DNA from: Planctomycetota bacterium
GTDB taxonomy: Bacteria; Planctomycetota; UBA8742; UBA2392
Assembly: GCA_020425605.1 (NCBI GenBank)
Contig: JAGQRH010000020.1
Location: forward strand, 18,372 to 82,371
Reading direction: 5' to 3'
Length of the DNA: 64,000 bases
Shown: positions 1 to 8,162 of the stretch, one piece after another
Numbering within the stretch: the stretch's first letter is position 1
How the letters are laid out: each line of letters starts with the position of its first letter
Position numbers and translations under genes: made by a program
The notes under the pieces: generated by a model
Seen by the model: the letters and a program-made list of their open reading frames with translations, nothing else
Databases searched by the model: none
What the model was told of the DNA's origin: nothing

Positions 1-253
1 TGTTGCGACCATGATGGCGGCTCTGCCTGCTGCGCTTGCGCTTGGCCCAGGCGGCGAGATTCGCAGGCCCATGGCGATTGGTGTTCTTGGCGGCATGGGG
101 GTCGCCACAGTGCTGAGCCTGCTCGTGGTGCCGGCGTTCTATGTTCTGCTCGATGACGTGCTTGGCTGGTTCAAACGCGGCAAGACCAAGCCGAGCGAGC
201 CCGCCGAGCCACTGCCGGAGTCGGATAGCGAACTGCAGGATTCTCGGGTCTAG
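1..253 (+). CDS. RND efflux pump inner-membrane permease, C-terminal end (partial)
   Basis: Only the last ~84 codons are present; the frame is open to the left window edge, reading from base 2. The peptide has a permease stretch (ATMMAALPAALALGPGGEIR), then RRPMAIGVLGGMG and a final hydrophobic helix ending in VVPAFYVLL. This is the usual end of AcrB/MexB-type (HAE-1) proton-driven drug exporters, whose last two transmembrane helices carry these motifs. A charged, Pro/Glu-rich cytoplasmic tail of about 35 residues follows. It converges with the his operon, 18 bases away. Substrate cannot be told from this piece. Confidence 0.85.
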   Translation, partial: VATMMAALPAALALGPGGEIRRPMAIGVLGGMGVATVLSLLVVPAFYVLLDDVLGWFKRGKTKPSEPAEPLPESDSELQDSRV

Positions 254-271
254 GGCCCGACGGCATAGCGC

Positions 272-1582
272 CTACTTGTAGAGCTCTTTCAGCAGCAGAT
301 CACCGGCACGCAGCAGGCGCTGGTCGGTCGTGCTGGCTGCCAGCGGCAGCAGGTGCGCGCGCGACTCTTTCACGTAGTGCGCGACCTCTTCGGCACTTCG
401 GCCGGAATCCGGCAGGCTGCGCAGGTTGTGCACGCGGTCGCACATCTTGATTGCGCGCACCCATCCCGGCGCCGTCCGGAGGCCCTGGTAGTAGCGCTGG
501 ATGCCAAGCTCCTTCGGTGAACCGTCGCGCTTGTACATCTTGGTCAGCAGCACAACGCCGGCCGAGACTGCCTCTCCGAACTTCTCTGTCAGCTCGGCGG
601 GCGTGGTTTCCATGTCGTCTTCCAGCACGTCATGCAGTAGTGCGGTGATGACTTCGTCGCGCTCGCGTAGCTTGACAGTCTCCACAGCGATCAACGCGAC
701 CTCCAGCGGATGCGTCGCATAGGGCAGTCCCCCATCGCGCAATTGCCCCTTGTGGGCGCGATACATGACTTCGAGTGCCCGCGTTACGTCGCGATGAATG
801 CCGGCGTCCAGTTGCTGGAAGAGCCGCTTCTCGAGAGGTTCACACTCGGCTGGGCGGCTGACTTTCAGTTCAGTGTCAGGCAGGGACTTCACGCTGTCGC
901 CGCGGTGGCGATCTTCCATGACACGTCGAATGTCCTCGAAACTGACTTCCTTCTCGACCATCAGTACCATCAGGTGAAACACGAGGTCGCACATCTCGCC
1001 GATCAGTTCGTTGCGATCGGTGCCCTTGGCCGCAACGATCGTCTCTGTGGTTTCTTCGCCGAGCTTCTTGAGGATCTTGTCGAGGCCCTTGGTGAACAGG
1101 TAGGTGCTGTAGCTGCCTTCGGGCAGCGTCGCCTTGCGTTCCTGCAACAGTGAGCGCACGTCATCCATCAGCGTGCCGAGCCTCGCACCCCAGCCGTTAG
1201 CTGCCGGTGGCGCCTCTTCAATCTCGCTGAGAACCGCCTTGTTCTTGAACACAGTCTGAAAGAAGCAGTCGCCTTCTCCGGTGTGGCAGGCGGGCCCCTG
1301 AGGCAAGACGCGTGCGATCAGCGCGTCGCCGTCACAGTCGAGCTTCAGCTCGGCGACGCGCATGATGTTCCCGCTGGTTTCGCCTTTGGTCCAGAGCTGT
1401 TTGCGGCTGCGCGAATAGAAAGTCACCAGCCCGCTGTTGAGCGTGTGCTTGAAGGCTTCCAGGTTCATCCATGCAAGCGTCAGCACTTCGCCGGTGCTAG
1501 CGTCCTGCATGATGCAAGGCAGCAGTCCGTTGCTGTCGAACTTCAGGCCTTCGACCGGTGCTTGTTCGGTGATGTCACTCAT
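272..1582 (-). CDS. hisIE: HisIE (phosphoribosyl-AMP cyclohydrolase / phosphoribosyl-ATP pyrophosphatase) fused to a RelA/SpoT-type HD domain
   Basis: This 436-residue protein has three parts. Residues ~15-118 are HisI (PRA-cyclohydrolase), with WTKGETSGN and metal-binding Cys83, Cys99, His100 and Cys106. Residues ~135-229 are HisE (PRA-pyrophosphohydrolase), with GEETTE and [12 protein letters not shown]. Residues ~250-436 match the HD hydrolase of RelA/SpoT/Mesh1 enzymes: HPLEVA (His291), LLHDVLED (His317, Asp318, Glu321, Asp322) and [12 protein letters not shown] (Asp382, Asn386). Ordinary HisIE is about 200-220 residues, so the last ~190 are additional. HisIE catalyses steps 2 and 3 of histidine synthesis. 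The HD part would be expected to hydrolyse (p)ppGpp or a related nucleotide, which is inferred from motifs only. It is the last gene of the his operon; its ATG overlaps the hisF stop by 4 bases. No synthetase domain is present. Confidence 0.93.
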   Translation of the reverse strand: MSDITEQAPVEGLKFDSNGLLPCIMQDASTGEVLTLAWMNLEAFKHTLNSGLVTFYSRSRKQLWTKGETSGNIMRVAELKLDCDGDALIARVLPQGPACHTGEGDCFFQTVFKNKAVLSEIEEAPPAANGWGARLGTLMDDVRSLLQERKATLPEGSYSTYLFTKGLDKILKKLGEETTETIVAAKGTDRNELIGEMCDLVFHLMVLMVEKEVSFEDIRRVMEDRHRGDSVKSLPDTELKVSRPAECEPLEKRLFQQLDAGIHRDVTRALEVMYRAHKGQLRDGGLPYATHPLEVALIAVETVKLRERDEVITALLHDVLEDDMETTPAELTEKFGEAVSAGVVLLTKMYKRDGSPKELGIQRYYQGLRTAPGWVRAIKMCDRVHNLRSLPDSGRSAEEVAHYVKESRAHLLPLAASTTDQRLLRAGDLLLKELYK

Positions 1583-2349
1583 GCGGGCAATGCCTCAGGT
1601 GGGCGAACGGCGATTTGGTGGTCGCGAAGGTACTGTTTGGCCTCAGCGACGCTGTGCTGCCCGAAGTGGAAAATCCCGGCGGCCAGCACTGCGGCCGCGC
1701 CGCTTTGAAGGCCTTCAGCCAGATGCTCCAGTTTACCAACGCCGCCGGATGCAATCACGGGCACGTCAACCGCATTCGCCGCCGCCTTTGTGAGTTCAAG
1801 GTCAAATCCCTGGCTCGTGCCGTCGCGGTCCATGCTGGTCAGCAGGATCTCACCGGCACCGAGTTTCACGCCCTGTTTGATCCACTCAAGCGCGTCTTTG
1901 CCGGTATCCTCGCGGCCGCCCTTAACGAACACGTTCCAGCCGGCGCCGGTTCGTCGCGCATCTACGGCAAGGACAACCGCCTGTTTGCCAAAGCGCTCGG
2001 CGCACTCGTGAATCAGTTCCGGGTTCCTCACGGCTGCGCTGTTGATGGCGACCTTGTCAGCGCCGGCCCGCAGCAGCTTCTCGAAGTCTTCCACGGTGCG
2101 TACACCGCCGCCGATGGTGAAGGGGATGCTGAGCTCCAGCGCGCAACGGCGGGCAAGGTCTACCGTCGTGTCGCGTTCGTCGCTGCTGGCGGTGATGTCG
2201 AGGAACACAAGCTCGTCGGCTTCTTCGCGGTCGTAGCGAACGGCGCATTCGACGGGGTCGCCCGCGTCCCGGAGCCCGACGAAATTGACGCCCTTCACGA
2301 CGCGGCCGTCTTTCACGTCGAGGCAAACGATGACTCTCTTTGCCAGCAT
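1579..2349 (-). CDS. hisF: Imidazole glycerol phosphate synthase, cyclase subunit HisF
   Basis: 256 residues, normal length for HisF. This (beta/alpha)8 barrel uses ammonia passed from HisH to convert PRFAR to imidazole-glycerol phosphate and AICAR. Visible motifs are [12 protein letters not shown] with the first catalytic Asp near residue 11, [29 protein letters not shown] with the second catalytic Asp, [13 protein letters not shown] and [12 protein letters not shown]. It follows the degenerate hisA copy by 2 bases and overlaps hisIE by 4, so translation is probably coupled. The partner hisH lies three genes upstream in the same operon. Confidence 0.96.
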   Translation of the reverse strand: MLAKRVIVCLDVKDGRVVKGVNFVGLRDAGDPVECAVRYDREEADELVFLDITASSDERDTTVDLARRCALELSIPFTIGGGVRTVEDFEKLLRAGADKVAINSAAVRNPELIHECAERFGKQAVVLAVDARRTGAGWNVFVKGGREDTGKDALEWIKQGVKLGAGEILLTSMDRDGTSQGFDLELTKAAANAVDVPVIASGGVGKLEHLAEGLQSGAAAVLAAGIFHFGQHSVAEAKQYLRDHQIAVRPPEALPA

Positions 2350-2351
2350 AA

Positions 2352-3119
2352 TCAGCTTCGCGCCGCGAGCCCGGCTTTGGCGTACTCTTCCGCCTGCTGC
2401 AGGGTGAATTCGCCCTGCATCAACGGCTTCCCGACAAGTACCCCGCTGACGCCATTCACCGCGGCCGCGGCCTTGATGTGATCGAGAGACTGCACGCCGC
2501 CCGTGACAATGACGTCCGCGCCGACCTGTGCAGCGTCCGCTGCGCGTGGCCCGTTACCGGCGGCGTCGGCAGCGACGTCTTGGTAAATGAAGTGCTTTAC
2601 ACCTGCTTCGCGGACCTTGGCCGCGACGTCGGCAACGCCGGCCTTCGGATCCTTGATCCACTCCTGGGAAACCAGTCGGCCGTCCTTGGCATCAATGTAG
2701 ACGACCACTGCGTCGGCATTCTCGGCGACGCAAGCGGCTACAAGAGAAGGGTCCTGCATGGCTGAGCTGCCGATCGCCGCGCGGTGAATGCCGAGGCGAG
2801 TGACCATCTTGAAGCTCTCGAGGTCGCGTATGCCGCCGCTCACCTGGATGGGGACGTTCAGCGTTTTGGCCATCTCGCCCATCACGGTGAGGTTGCGTTC
2901 CGCGCCCGCAAGCACGCTGCCGGAATGCTCGGCCTGGCTGACGATGAAGGGACCGTCAAGGTTGTAGACGTGGAGCATCTTTGCGCCGGCCTCGACAAAC
3001 TGGCGGGCGAAACCGACAGGCTCAACGCGGTTGGCGCGAGTCCCCATGCCTACCGACTCATAGCGCAGTGCCATGCCGCCGCGCAGCTCGATTGCAGGGA
3101 TTACAAGGAAGTCGCTCAT
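2352..3119 (-). CDS. Degenerate HisA/HisF-family barrel protein (second HisA copy)
   Basis: 255 residues, homologous along its length to the HisA encoded immediately upstream and starting with a near-identical N-terminus ([15 protein letters not shown]). Barrel and phosphate-binding motifs remain: [36 protein letters not shown] and [10 protein letters not shown]. The catalytic Asp of the first strand is Glu here (Glu11 against Asp11 in HisA). The TDIARDG motif of HisA, which carries a catalytic acid in this family, reads QDVAADAAG. It may therefore be inactive, structural, regulatory or altered in substrate. It overlaps hisA by 4 bases and precedes hisF by 2, so it is made with the pathway. 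The product assignment is uncertain; family membership is not. Confidence 0.85.
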   Translation of the reverse strand: MSDFLVIPAIELRGGMALRYESVGMGTRANRVEPVGFARQFVEAGAKMLHVYNLDGPFIVSQAEHSGSVLAGAERNLTVMGEMAKTLNVPIQVSGGIRDLESFKMVTRLGIHRAAIGSSAMQDPSLVAACVAENADAVVVYIDAKDGRLVSQEWIKDPKAGVADVAAKVREAGVKHFIYQDVAADAAGNGPRAADAAQVGADVIVTGGVQSLDHIKAAAAVNGVSGVLVGKPLMQGEFTLQQAEEYAKAGLAARS

Positions 3120-3850
3120 GTCCGTGTTCCTTTCACCGCTTCAAGCGCCTCTCTTACCGTAAATCGCCCTTCATACAACGCCTTGCCGATGATCAATCCT
3201 TCGACGGCCGGCTGTGCGGCGGCTGCATTCACGTGTTCCAGAGTACCGACGCCGCCTGAGGCAATCACGCCTGCCCCCGTTTCGGCCAGTTTCGCCGCGC
3301 CTTCCAGGTCGGGCCCAACCAGCATGCCGTCACGGGCTATGTCAGTGTAAACGAAGCGGCTGACTCCGGCATCCACCATGCGCCTGGCCAACTCCATGGC
3401 CGGAGTCTCGCTGGTTTCAACCCAGCCCTCGACGGCGACCATGCCGTCTCGCGCGTCAATTCCGACGGCAACGGCCGCACCATGCTCAGCGGCAAGGGAT
3501 CGCACGAGTTCCGGGTCGCGCAACGCGGCAGTACCAATGATCACTCGCGATACGCCGCGGCCGAAGGCCTGTTGAACGTCTTCCCTGCTGCGCAGACCAC
3601 CGCCGAACTCGACCGGGATGTCGACGCTGCTGCACACCGCCCGCAGAACGGCCAGGTTCTCTCCCGCTTCGCCAAATGCGCCATCCAGGTTGACGACATG
3701 CAGCCACTTCGCCCCCTGGGCTGCGAAGTCACGCGCAATCTCGACGGGATCTTCGCCATAGGTCGTTTCCGCATCTGCGCGGCCTTGCTGCAGGCGCACA
3801 ACGCGTCCCCGGCGAAGGTCGATGGCTGGGTAGAGTGTGAAGTCGCTCAT
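3116..3850 (-). CDS. hisA: Phosphoribosylformimino-5-aminoimidazole carboxamide ribotide isomerase HisA
   Basis: 244 residues, usual HisA length. It carries out the Amadori-type isomerisation of ProFAR to PRFAR, step 4 of histidine synthesis. The catalytic Asp in YPAIDLRRG (Asp11), HVVNLDGAFG, EFGGGLRSREDV, VIIGTAALRDPELV, VGIDARDG and the acid-bearing YTDIARDGML are all present, followed by the second phosphate-binding loop [12 protein letters not shown]. It overlaps hisH by 4 bases upstream and the second HisA-like gene by 4 bases downstream. Whether it also serves as TrpF cannot be judged; no trp gene is in the window. Confidence 0.95.
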   Translation of the reverse strand: MSDFTLYPAIDLRRGRVVRLQQGRADAETTYGEDPVEIARDFAAQGAKWLHVVNLDGAFGEAGENLAVLRAVCSSVDIPVEFGGGLRSREDVQQAFGRGVSRVIIGTAALRDPELVRSLAAEHGAAVAVGIDARDGMVAVEGWVETSETPAMELARRMVDAGVSRFVYTDIARDGMLVGPDLEGAAKLAETGAGVIASGGVGTLEHVNAAAAQPAVEGLIIGKALYEGRFTVREALEAVKGTRT

Positions 3851-4455
3851 AGCTTCAGAAAGTTCTCCAGCACGCGCGCACCACAGCGCTGGCTCTTTTC
3901 CGGATGCGCCTGGATGCCGCGGACATTTCCGCGCCCGACCGCACTGCAGAAGACTTCACCGTACTCGGTTTGGCCGATGCTGTCGCCCGCGTCGCGCGGC
4001 TCACAGATGAAGCTGTGAACGAAATAGAAAAACGCCTCATCCGGCAGGCCGGCAAGCAGTGCGTCTTCCGCCCGCGGTTCAATCCGGTTCCAGCCCATGT
4101 GTGGCACCGGGTTTGCGCCTGCGTGAATGTCGCGTACGCGGCCCGGGATCAAACCTAGGCCGGGCGTCGATTCAAATTCCTCACCGGTCTCAAACAGCAG
4201 CTGCATGCCCAGGCAGATTCCCAGGACAGGCTTGCCGATGGCGGCAAAGTCGCGAATCGCGTCACTGAGCCCGAGCGAATTCAAGGCTTTCATTCCGGCC
4301 GGAAAGCTCCCGACACCAGGCAGTATCAAGCGCTCAGAGTCGCCGAGCCTGTCCGGCCCGGAAGCAACATGAACGCTCGCCCCCGCGCGCTCCAGTGCAC
4401 GGGCGATGCTGGCGAGATTGCAGATGCCGGAATCAACGATCGTAACCGCGGCCAT
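3847..4455 (-). CDS. hisH: Imidazole glycerol phosphate synthase, glutaminase subunit HisH
   Basis: 202 residues, a class I glutamine amidotransferase that feeds ammonia to HisF. The nucleophile Cys lies in PVLGICLGMQLLFE, the catalytic His-Glu pair in GIQAHPEKSQ, and the oxyanion-strand region is LILPGVGSF. HMGWNRI and FYFVHSF are typical HisH interface motifs. It starts 2 bases after the hisB stop and overlaps hisA by 4 bases. Nothing about it is unusual except that hisF is separated from it by two HisA-type genes. Confidence 0.95.
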   Translation of the reverse strand: MAAVTIVDSGICNLASIARALERAGASVHVASGPDRLGDSERLILPGVGSFPAGMKALNSLGLSDAIRDFAAIGKPVLGICLGMQLLFETGEEFESTPGLGLIPGRVRDIHAGANPVPHMGWNRIEPRAEDALLAGLPDEAFFYFVHSFICEPRDAGDSIGQTEYGEVFCSAVGRGNVRGIQAHPEKSQRCGARVLENFLKL

Positions 4456-4457
4456 GG

Positions 4458-5051
4458 CTAGAGCACGCCTTTGGTGCTGGGTACGCCCTTGCGCCTGGGG
4501 TCAAAGTCCAGCGCGATACGCAACGCCTTCGTGACGGCCTTGAAGATGCCTTCAATGATGTGGTGCGTGTCGTCGCCCCGAATGACGTCGATGTGCAGGT
4601 TCATCGGGAAGTGCGTGCTGAAGCTGCGCCAGAAGTGCTCAACCATTTCTGTCGGCAGGCCCCCCACTTCCTCGCGGCGCATGTCTCCAAGCTCGCACTT
4701 GATGTATGGCCGGCCGCTCAGGTCCAGTGCGCAGCGGATCAGGGCTTCGTCCATGGGGATGTAGGCGTGGCCATAGCGGTTTACGCCGGCCTTGTCCCCG
4801 GCGGCCTGCTTGAACGCCTCGCCGATGGCGATCGCGATGTCTTCCACGCTGTGGTGTGCATCGACTTCCAGGTCTCCCTTGCACGTGACCTTCAGGTCAA
4901 ACAGCCCGTGTTTGCTGAACAACTCGAGCATGTGGTTCAGGAAGCCGATCCCCGTGTCGATCGCGTAGGCGCCTTCGCCGTCGATGTTTATTTCGACGTC
5001 TATAGCCGTCTCGGCGGTCTTGCGCGTGAAGTTTCCCTTGCGCTGCGTCAT
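4458..5051 (-). CDS. hisB: Imidazoleglycerol-phosphate dehydratase HisB
   Basis: 197 residues, the monofunctional dehydratase without the histidinol-phosphatase domain found in enterobacterial HisB. It converts IGP to imidazole-acetol phosphate, with manganese bound by two His-rich motifs, DAHHSVEDIAIAIGEA and GDDTHHIIEGIFKA. GFLNHMLELFSKHG and HFWRSF are also typical. Its start overlaps the hisC stop by 4 bases. A separate histidinol-phosphate phosphatase (HisN type) is expected elsewhere, because none is seen in this operon. Confidence 0.96.
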   Translation of the reverse strand: MTQRKGNFTRKTAETAIDVEINIDGEGAYAIDTGIGFLNHMLELFSKHGLFDLKVTCKGDLEVDAHHSVEDIAIAIGEAFKQAAGDKAGVNRYGHAYIPMDEALIRCALDLSGRPYIKCELGDMRREEVGGLPTEMVEHFWRSFSTHFPMNLHIDVIRGDDTHHIIEGIFKAVTKALRIALDFDPRRKGVPSTKGVL

Positions 5052-6124
5052 GCCACCACCGTCATCGCGTATTCAAGCGCCTTGATGAATGCGTCGTTTT
5101 CTTCCGGTCGGCCGATGCTTACCCGCAAGGCCTTGCTCAACCGAGGGTAGCCCGAGACATCGCGGATCAACACCCCGCGCTCGACCATTGCCTTCCAGAT
5201 GTCTCGCGGGTTGCGCTCGGTTTCGAACAGAATGAAGTTCGCGCGACTGGGGAACACGTTGACGCCGGAATACTCGCGGAGTTTCCGGGCAACGCGGTCG
5301 CGCTCGCGTTTCAATTCCTCGACGCGGCCTTTCATGGTCACGGCATTTTCGATCGCCGTTTCCACCGCCGCCATGGTGAAGATGTTCAGGTTGTAGGGCA
5401 GCTTGGCCGCGCCGAAAATCGGGCGCGCCTCCGGGTGGCAGACCATGCAGCCGAAACGCAGCCCGGCCGTCGCAAGCGCCTTGCTGAACGTGCGCAAGAC
5501 CACGAGGTTGCGGCAGCTGCGTGTCAATTCGATGGCCGTCTCGCCGTGGAATTCGAAGTAGGCCTCGTCCACCACCCAGAGCGCCCCGCTGGTGTTTACC
5601 AGGTGCTCCAGGTCAGTCGGGTCGATCACGCTGCCAGTCGGATTGTTCGGCGTCGCCAACACCACGACGGATGCATCCTCGGCCGCCCTTTCCAGCGCGG
5701 CTGCATCGTACTGGAGCTCTGCGTTCAGCCCGGCGGTTTCAACTTCGGCGCCCAGCAGGTCGGCAAGGAGCTTGTATACGGTGAATGTCGGCTGCGGGAT
5801 GACCACTTTTCGCCCGCGCTCTAGGGTGCTGACGAACACGGAATACAGCAGCTCGTTGCTGCCGTTGCCGACCAGGACCTGTCCCGGCTCAGCCCCGATG
5901 TGCGCGGCCACCTTCCCGACGAAAGCGTCCGGCGTGAACGGCGGGTAGCGGTTCCATGGCAGGTCCCGAACGCGCTCAAACACTTCTTGCTTGAGGTGTG
6001 CCGGCCAGTCCCACGCGTTTTCGTTCTGGTTCAGCTTGATGGCGCAGTCGGGTACGTCGAGTGTATACCCGCCGGCCAGGCCCGGGAGCTGTTGCTTGAA
6101 GTACTTGAGCGTCGTGTTGTCCAT
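5048..6124 (-). CDS. hisC: Histidinol-phosphate aminotransferase HisC
   Basis: 358 residues, a fold-type I PLP enzyme converting imidazole-acetol phosphate to histidinol phosphate with glutamate. Visible are the substrate-binding KLNQNENAW, the cofactor region VGNGSNELL, ATPNNPTGSVID, the pyridine-ring Asp in VVDEAYFEF, the Schiff-base Lys in RTFSKALATAGLRFG and a C-terminal Arg in ALRVSIGRPEEN. Its start codon shares one base with the hisD stop. The position inside the his operon supports HisC over other aminotransferases of the family. Confidence 0.94.
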   Translation of the reverse strand: MDNTTLKYFKQQLPGLAGGYTLDVPDCAIKLNQNENAWDWPAHLKQEVFERVRDLPWNRYPPFTPDAFVGKVAAHIGAEPGQVLVGNGSNELLYSVFVSTLERGRKVVIPQPTFTVYKLLADLLGAEVETAGLNAELQYDAAALERAAEDASVVVLATPNNPTGSVIDPTDLEHLVNTSGALWVVDEAYFEFHGETAIELTRSCRNLVVLRTFSKALATAGLRFGCMVCHPEARPIFGAAKLPYNLNIFTMAAVETAIENAVTMKGRVEELKRERDRVARKLREYSGVNVFPSRANFILFETERNPRDIWKAMVERGVLIRDVSGYPRLSKALRVSIGRPEENDAFIKALEYAMTVVA

Positions 6125-7524
6125 CAGGAGAAACGCTTCTCAATGCTGCGGGCATGGGCCTCCAGCGCCTCTGCCCGGGCCAGCCCGATTGCCGCATCCT
6201 TGTTGGCCGTGAGCAACTCTTTGCTGCCGCGGATGATGCTGACGTGCCGCACGAAGTCACGAACACTGAGCGCACTCGCCCAGCGCGCACTACCTGCCGT
6301 CGGCAGAGTGTGATTGGGCCCGGCGTTGTAATCACCAAACGCCTCAGGTGCGAACGGGCCGACAAAGATCGCGCCGGCGTTCTTGATCTGCTTGGCGTCG
6401 TTTTCGGCGTCCTCGGTCATCAGCTCAAGGTGCTCCGGTGCGATCGAATCCGCGAGACGGAAGGCAAAGCCCTTGCTGGGGACGCACAGGATTCCGCCGT
6501 ACTTGCTCAGCGACGCCTCGATGATGTCCTTGCGCGGCAGGTCGGCCAGTTGCCTGGCAACTTCCGCTTTCACCTTTTCAGCCTGTTCGGGGCTGTCGGT
6601 GATGCCGATCGCGGCTGCGTGAACGTCATGCTCCGCCTGTGCGAGCATGTCCGCCGCAACCAGCGCCGGATCAGCAGATGCGTCGAAGACAACAACGATC
6701 TCGCTTGGGCCGGCGAAGCTGTCGATTCCGACGCGACCACTCAGCATCTGCTTGGCAATGGCCACGAAGATGTTGCCCGGGCCGACGATTTTGTCGACGC
6801 GTGCGATCTTCTCGGTCCCGATGGCTGCAGCGGCCACGGCCTGCGCGCCACCGACGCGGAACACTTCATTGATGCCCAGTTCGTTGATCAGGGCGCAGAG
6901 CAGCGGCGATTTCTCCAGCGTCTCCGGCGGCGTGAAGACTGCAATCTCCTGCACGCCGGCGACCTGCGCCGCCACGTAGGTCATCATCAAGGTGCTGGGG
7001 TAGCAGGCCGTGCCGCCGGGAATGTAGAGCCCAACCCGGCGCAATGGCTGCACCCTTACGCCAACCGACCCGCCGTTGTCCTCGATCTGCCAGGACTCCT
7101 CTTTCTGCTTCTCATGAAACTTGCGCAGGCGCGGAATGATTTCTTCGGTGCACTTCTTCAGCAGTGCTTCATCCACGCCGTCTGCACCCTTCATCAGGTC
7201 GAGCTTGTTCACCTGGATGCGTGCTGTAGGAAGTTCCTGGCCGTCGAACAGTCTGGCGCACTGGCGCACGCCCTCATCCCCCATGGCCTCGACGCGTTGA
7301 ATCACGCGCTCGACTGTCGCGCGAGCAGTGTGAGGCAGGCCCTCGTAGAACTCCGCGGCAAAGGTGGCGAATTCGGAATCTCCGCTGTCCTTCGCGCGCT
7401 GAAGCAATTCGCCGGGCTTGCCGCCGAGGGACATGTCGTCGGACAGTGCCCGCGCTGCCAGTCGCTTCTGGAAGGCCGTGAATTCATCCGAGCCGATTTC
7501 ATAGATATTCAGCGAGTCAGTCAT
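6124..7524 (-). CDS. hisD: Histidinol dehydrogenase HisD
   Basis: 466 residues, a zinc enzyme that oxidises histidinol to histidine in two NAD-dependent steps. Motifs include VGLYIPGGTACYPSTLMM, VGGAQAVAA, KIVGPGNIFVA, FAGPSEIVVVFD, AEHDVHAAAI, PEHLELM and GDYNAGPNHTLPT, covering the expected zinc and catalytic residues. The start at 7524 (MTDSLNIYEIG) is preferred over an in-frame upstream start because it makes an ATGA overlap with the hisG stop, as elsewhere in the operon. Residues from the longer frame read as the other-frame end of hisG and resemble no HisD N-terminus. There is about 25 residues of extra N-terminal sequence relative to many HisD proteins. Confidence 0.95.
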   Translation of the reverse strand: MTDSLNIYEIGSDEFTAFQKRLAARALSDDMSLGGKPGELLQRAKDSGDSEFATFAAEFYEGLPHTARATVERVIQRVEAMGDEGVRQCARLFDGQELPTARIQVNKLDLMKGADGVDEALLKKCTEEIIPRLRKFHEKQKEESWQIEDNGGSVGVRVQPLRRVGLYIPGGTACYPSTLMMTYVAAQVAGVQEIAVFTPPETLEKSPLLCALINELGINEVFRVGGAQAVAAAAIGTEKIARVDKIVGPGNIFVAIAKQMLSGRVGIDSFAGPSEIVVVFDASADPALVAADMLAQAEHDVHAAAIGITDSPEQAEKVKAEVARQLADLPRKDIIEASLSKYGGILCVPSKGFAFRLADSIAPEHLELMTEDAENDAKQIKNAGAIFVGPFAPEAFGDYNAGPNHTLPTAGSARWASALSVRDFVRHVSIIRGSKELLTANKDAAIGLARAEALEAHARSIEKRFS

Positions 7525-8162
7525 GGCTTGCCCCCTTCCACAGCCTGTTTCAGGTTGTTCAGCAACTCTCGTACTTCCGCCAGCTTCGCGTACCATGCCG
7601 CGCGGTTAACGGCCAGCCGTGCACTGCACTCTGCGATTTCTTCATGCACCACCAGCCCGTTTTCTCGCAGTGTCGCGCCGGTCTCAACGATGTCCACAAT
7701 GTAGTGTGAAAGCCCCAGCACCGCACCGATTTCTACACTGCCCGACAGCTTGAACACCGTGCACGGAGTGCCCTTCTTGAAGAAGTAATGCTGGGCCACG
7801 CGCGGGAATTTGCTTGCGACACGAACCGGCGACAAAAGGTTGTCCAGCTTGCGCTCAATTTCAGGACGGCCGGCGACAACCATCCGGCAGCGCGCGAAGC
7901 CCAGATCGAGCGGCTCAAGCAGGTCCGCGCCGACTTCCATCAGGACATCCTTGCCACACACGCCGACCTCCGCGACCCCCTGCTCAACATACAAGGGTGC
8001 GTCTACGGGCTTCACCAGAAGGTATTCGACGCGGCCGCACTTGCTTGGAACAGTCAGCTTGCGGGTGTCACTGAGCGGCTCAGCCGGTGCATAGCCCGCC
8101 GCCTCGAGGAACGGCGTGGCCTGCTTCAGCATGCGACCGGTTGGGAGCGCCATGCGCAGCAT
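7521..8162 (-). CDS. hisG: ATP phosphoribosyltransferase catalytic subunit, short form HisG
   Basis: 213 residues, matching the short HisG (HisGS), which lacks the C-terminal regulatory domain and needs HisZ. It joins ATP and PRPP in the first, committed step. The N-terminus MLRMALPTGRM, the middle GVCGKDVLMEVGADL and the PRPP-loop region DIVETGATLRENGL are typical. hisZ lies directly upstream and its stop shares one base with this start (TGATG). In other bacteria HisG is inhibited by histidine and made more sensitive by ppGpp, which bears on the HD fusion at the end of this operon. Confidence 0.95.
   Translation of the reverse strand: MLRMALPTGRMLKQATPFLEAAGYAPAEPLSDTRKLTVPSKCGRVEYLLVKPVDAPLYVEQGVAEVGVCGKDVLMEVGADLLEPLDLGFARCRMVVAGRPEIERKLDNLLSPVRVASKFPRVAQHYFFKKGTPCTVFKLSGSVEIGAVLGLSHYIVDIVETGATLRENGLVVHEEIAECSARLAVNRAAWYAKLAEVRELLNNLKQAVEGGKP

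Noticed and set aside
2352..3119. Phosphoribosylanthranilate isomerase (TrpF) for the second HisA-like gene
   Set aside because: The TrpF catalytic Cys/Asp pattern is not visible and the protein aligns with the adjacent HisA along its length.
7525..7596. A 24-residue longer N-terminus for HisD
   Set aside because: These codons lie inside hisG and are unlike HisD; the ATG at 7524 gives the operon's typical 4-base overlap.
6154..7704. A 516-codon frame antisense to hisD/hisG
   Set aside because: It lies opposite strongly supported his genes and has no recognisable family or ribosome site; long antisense frames are common in GC-rich DNA.
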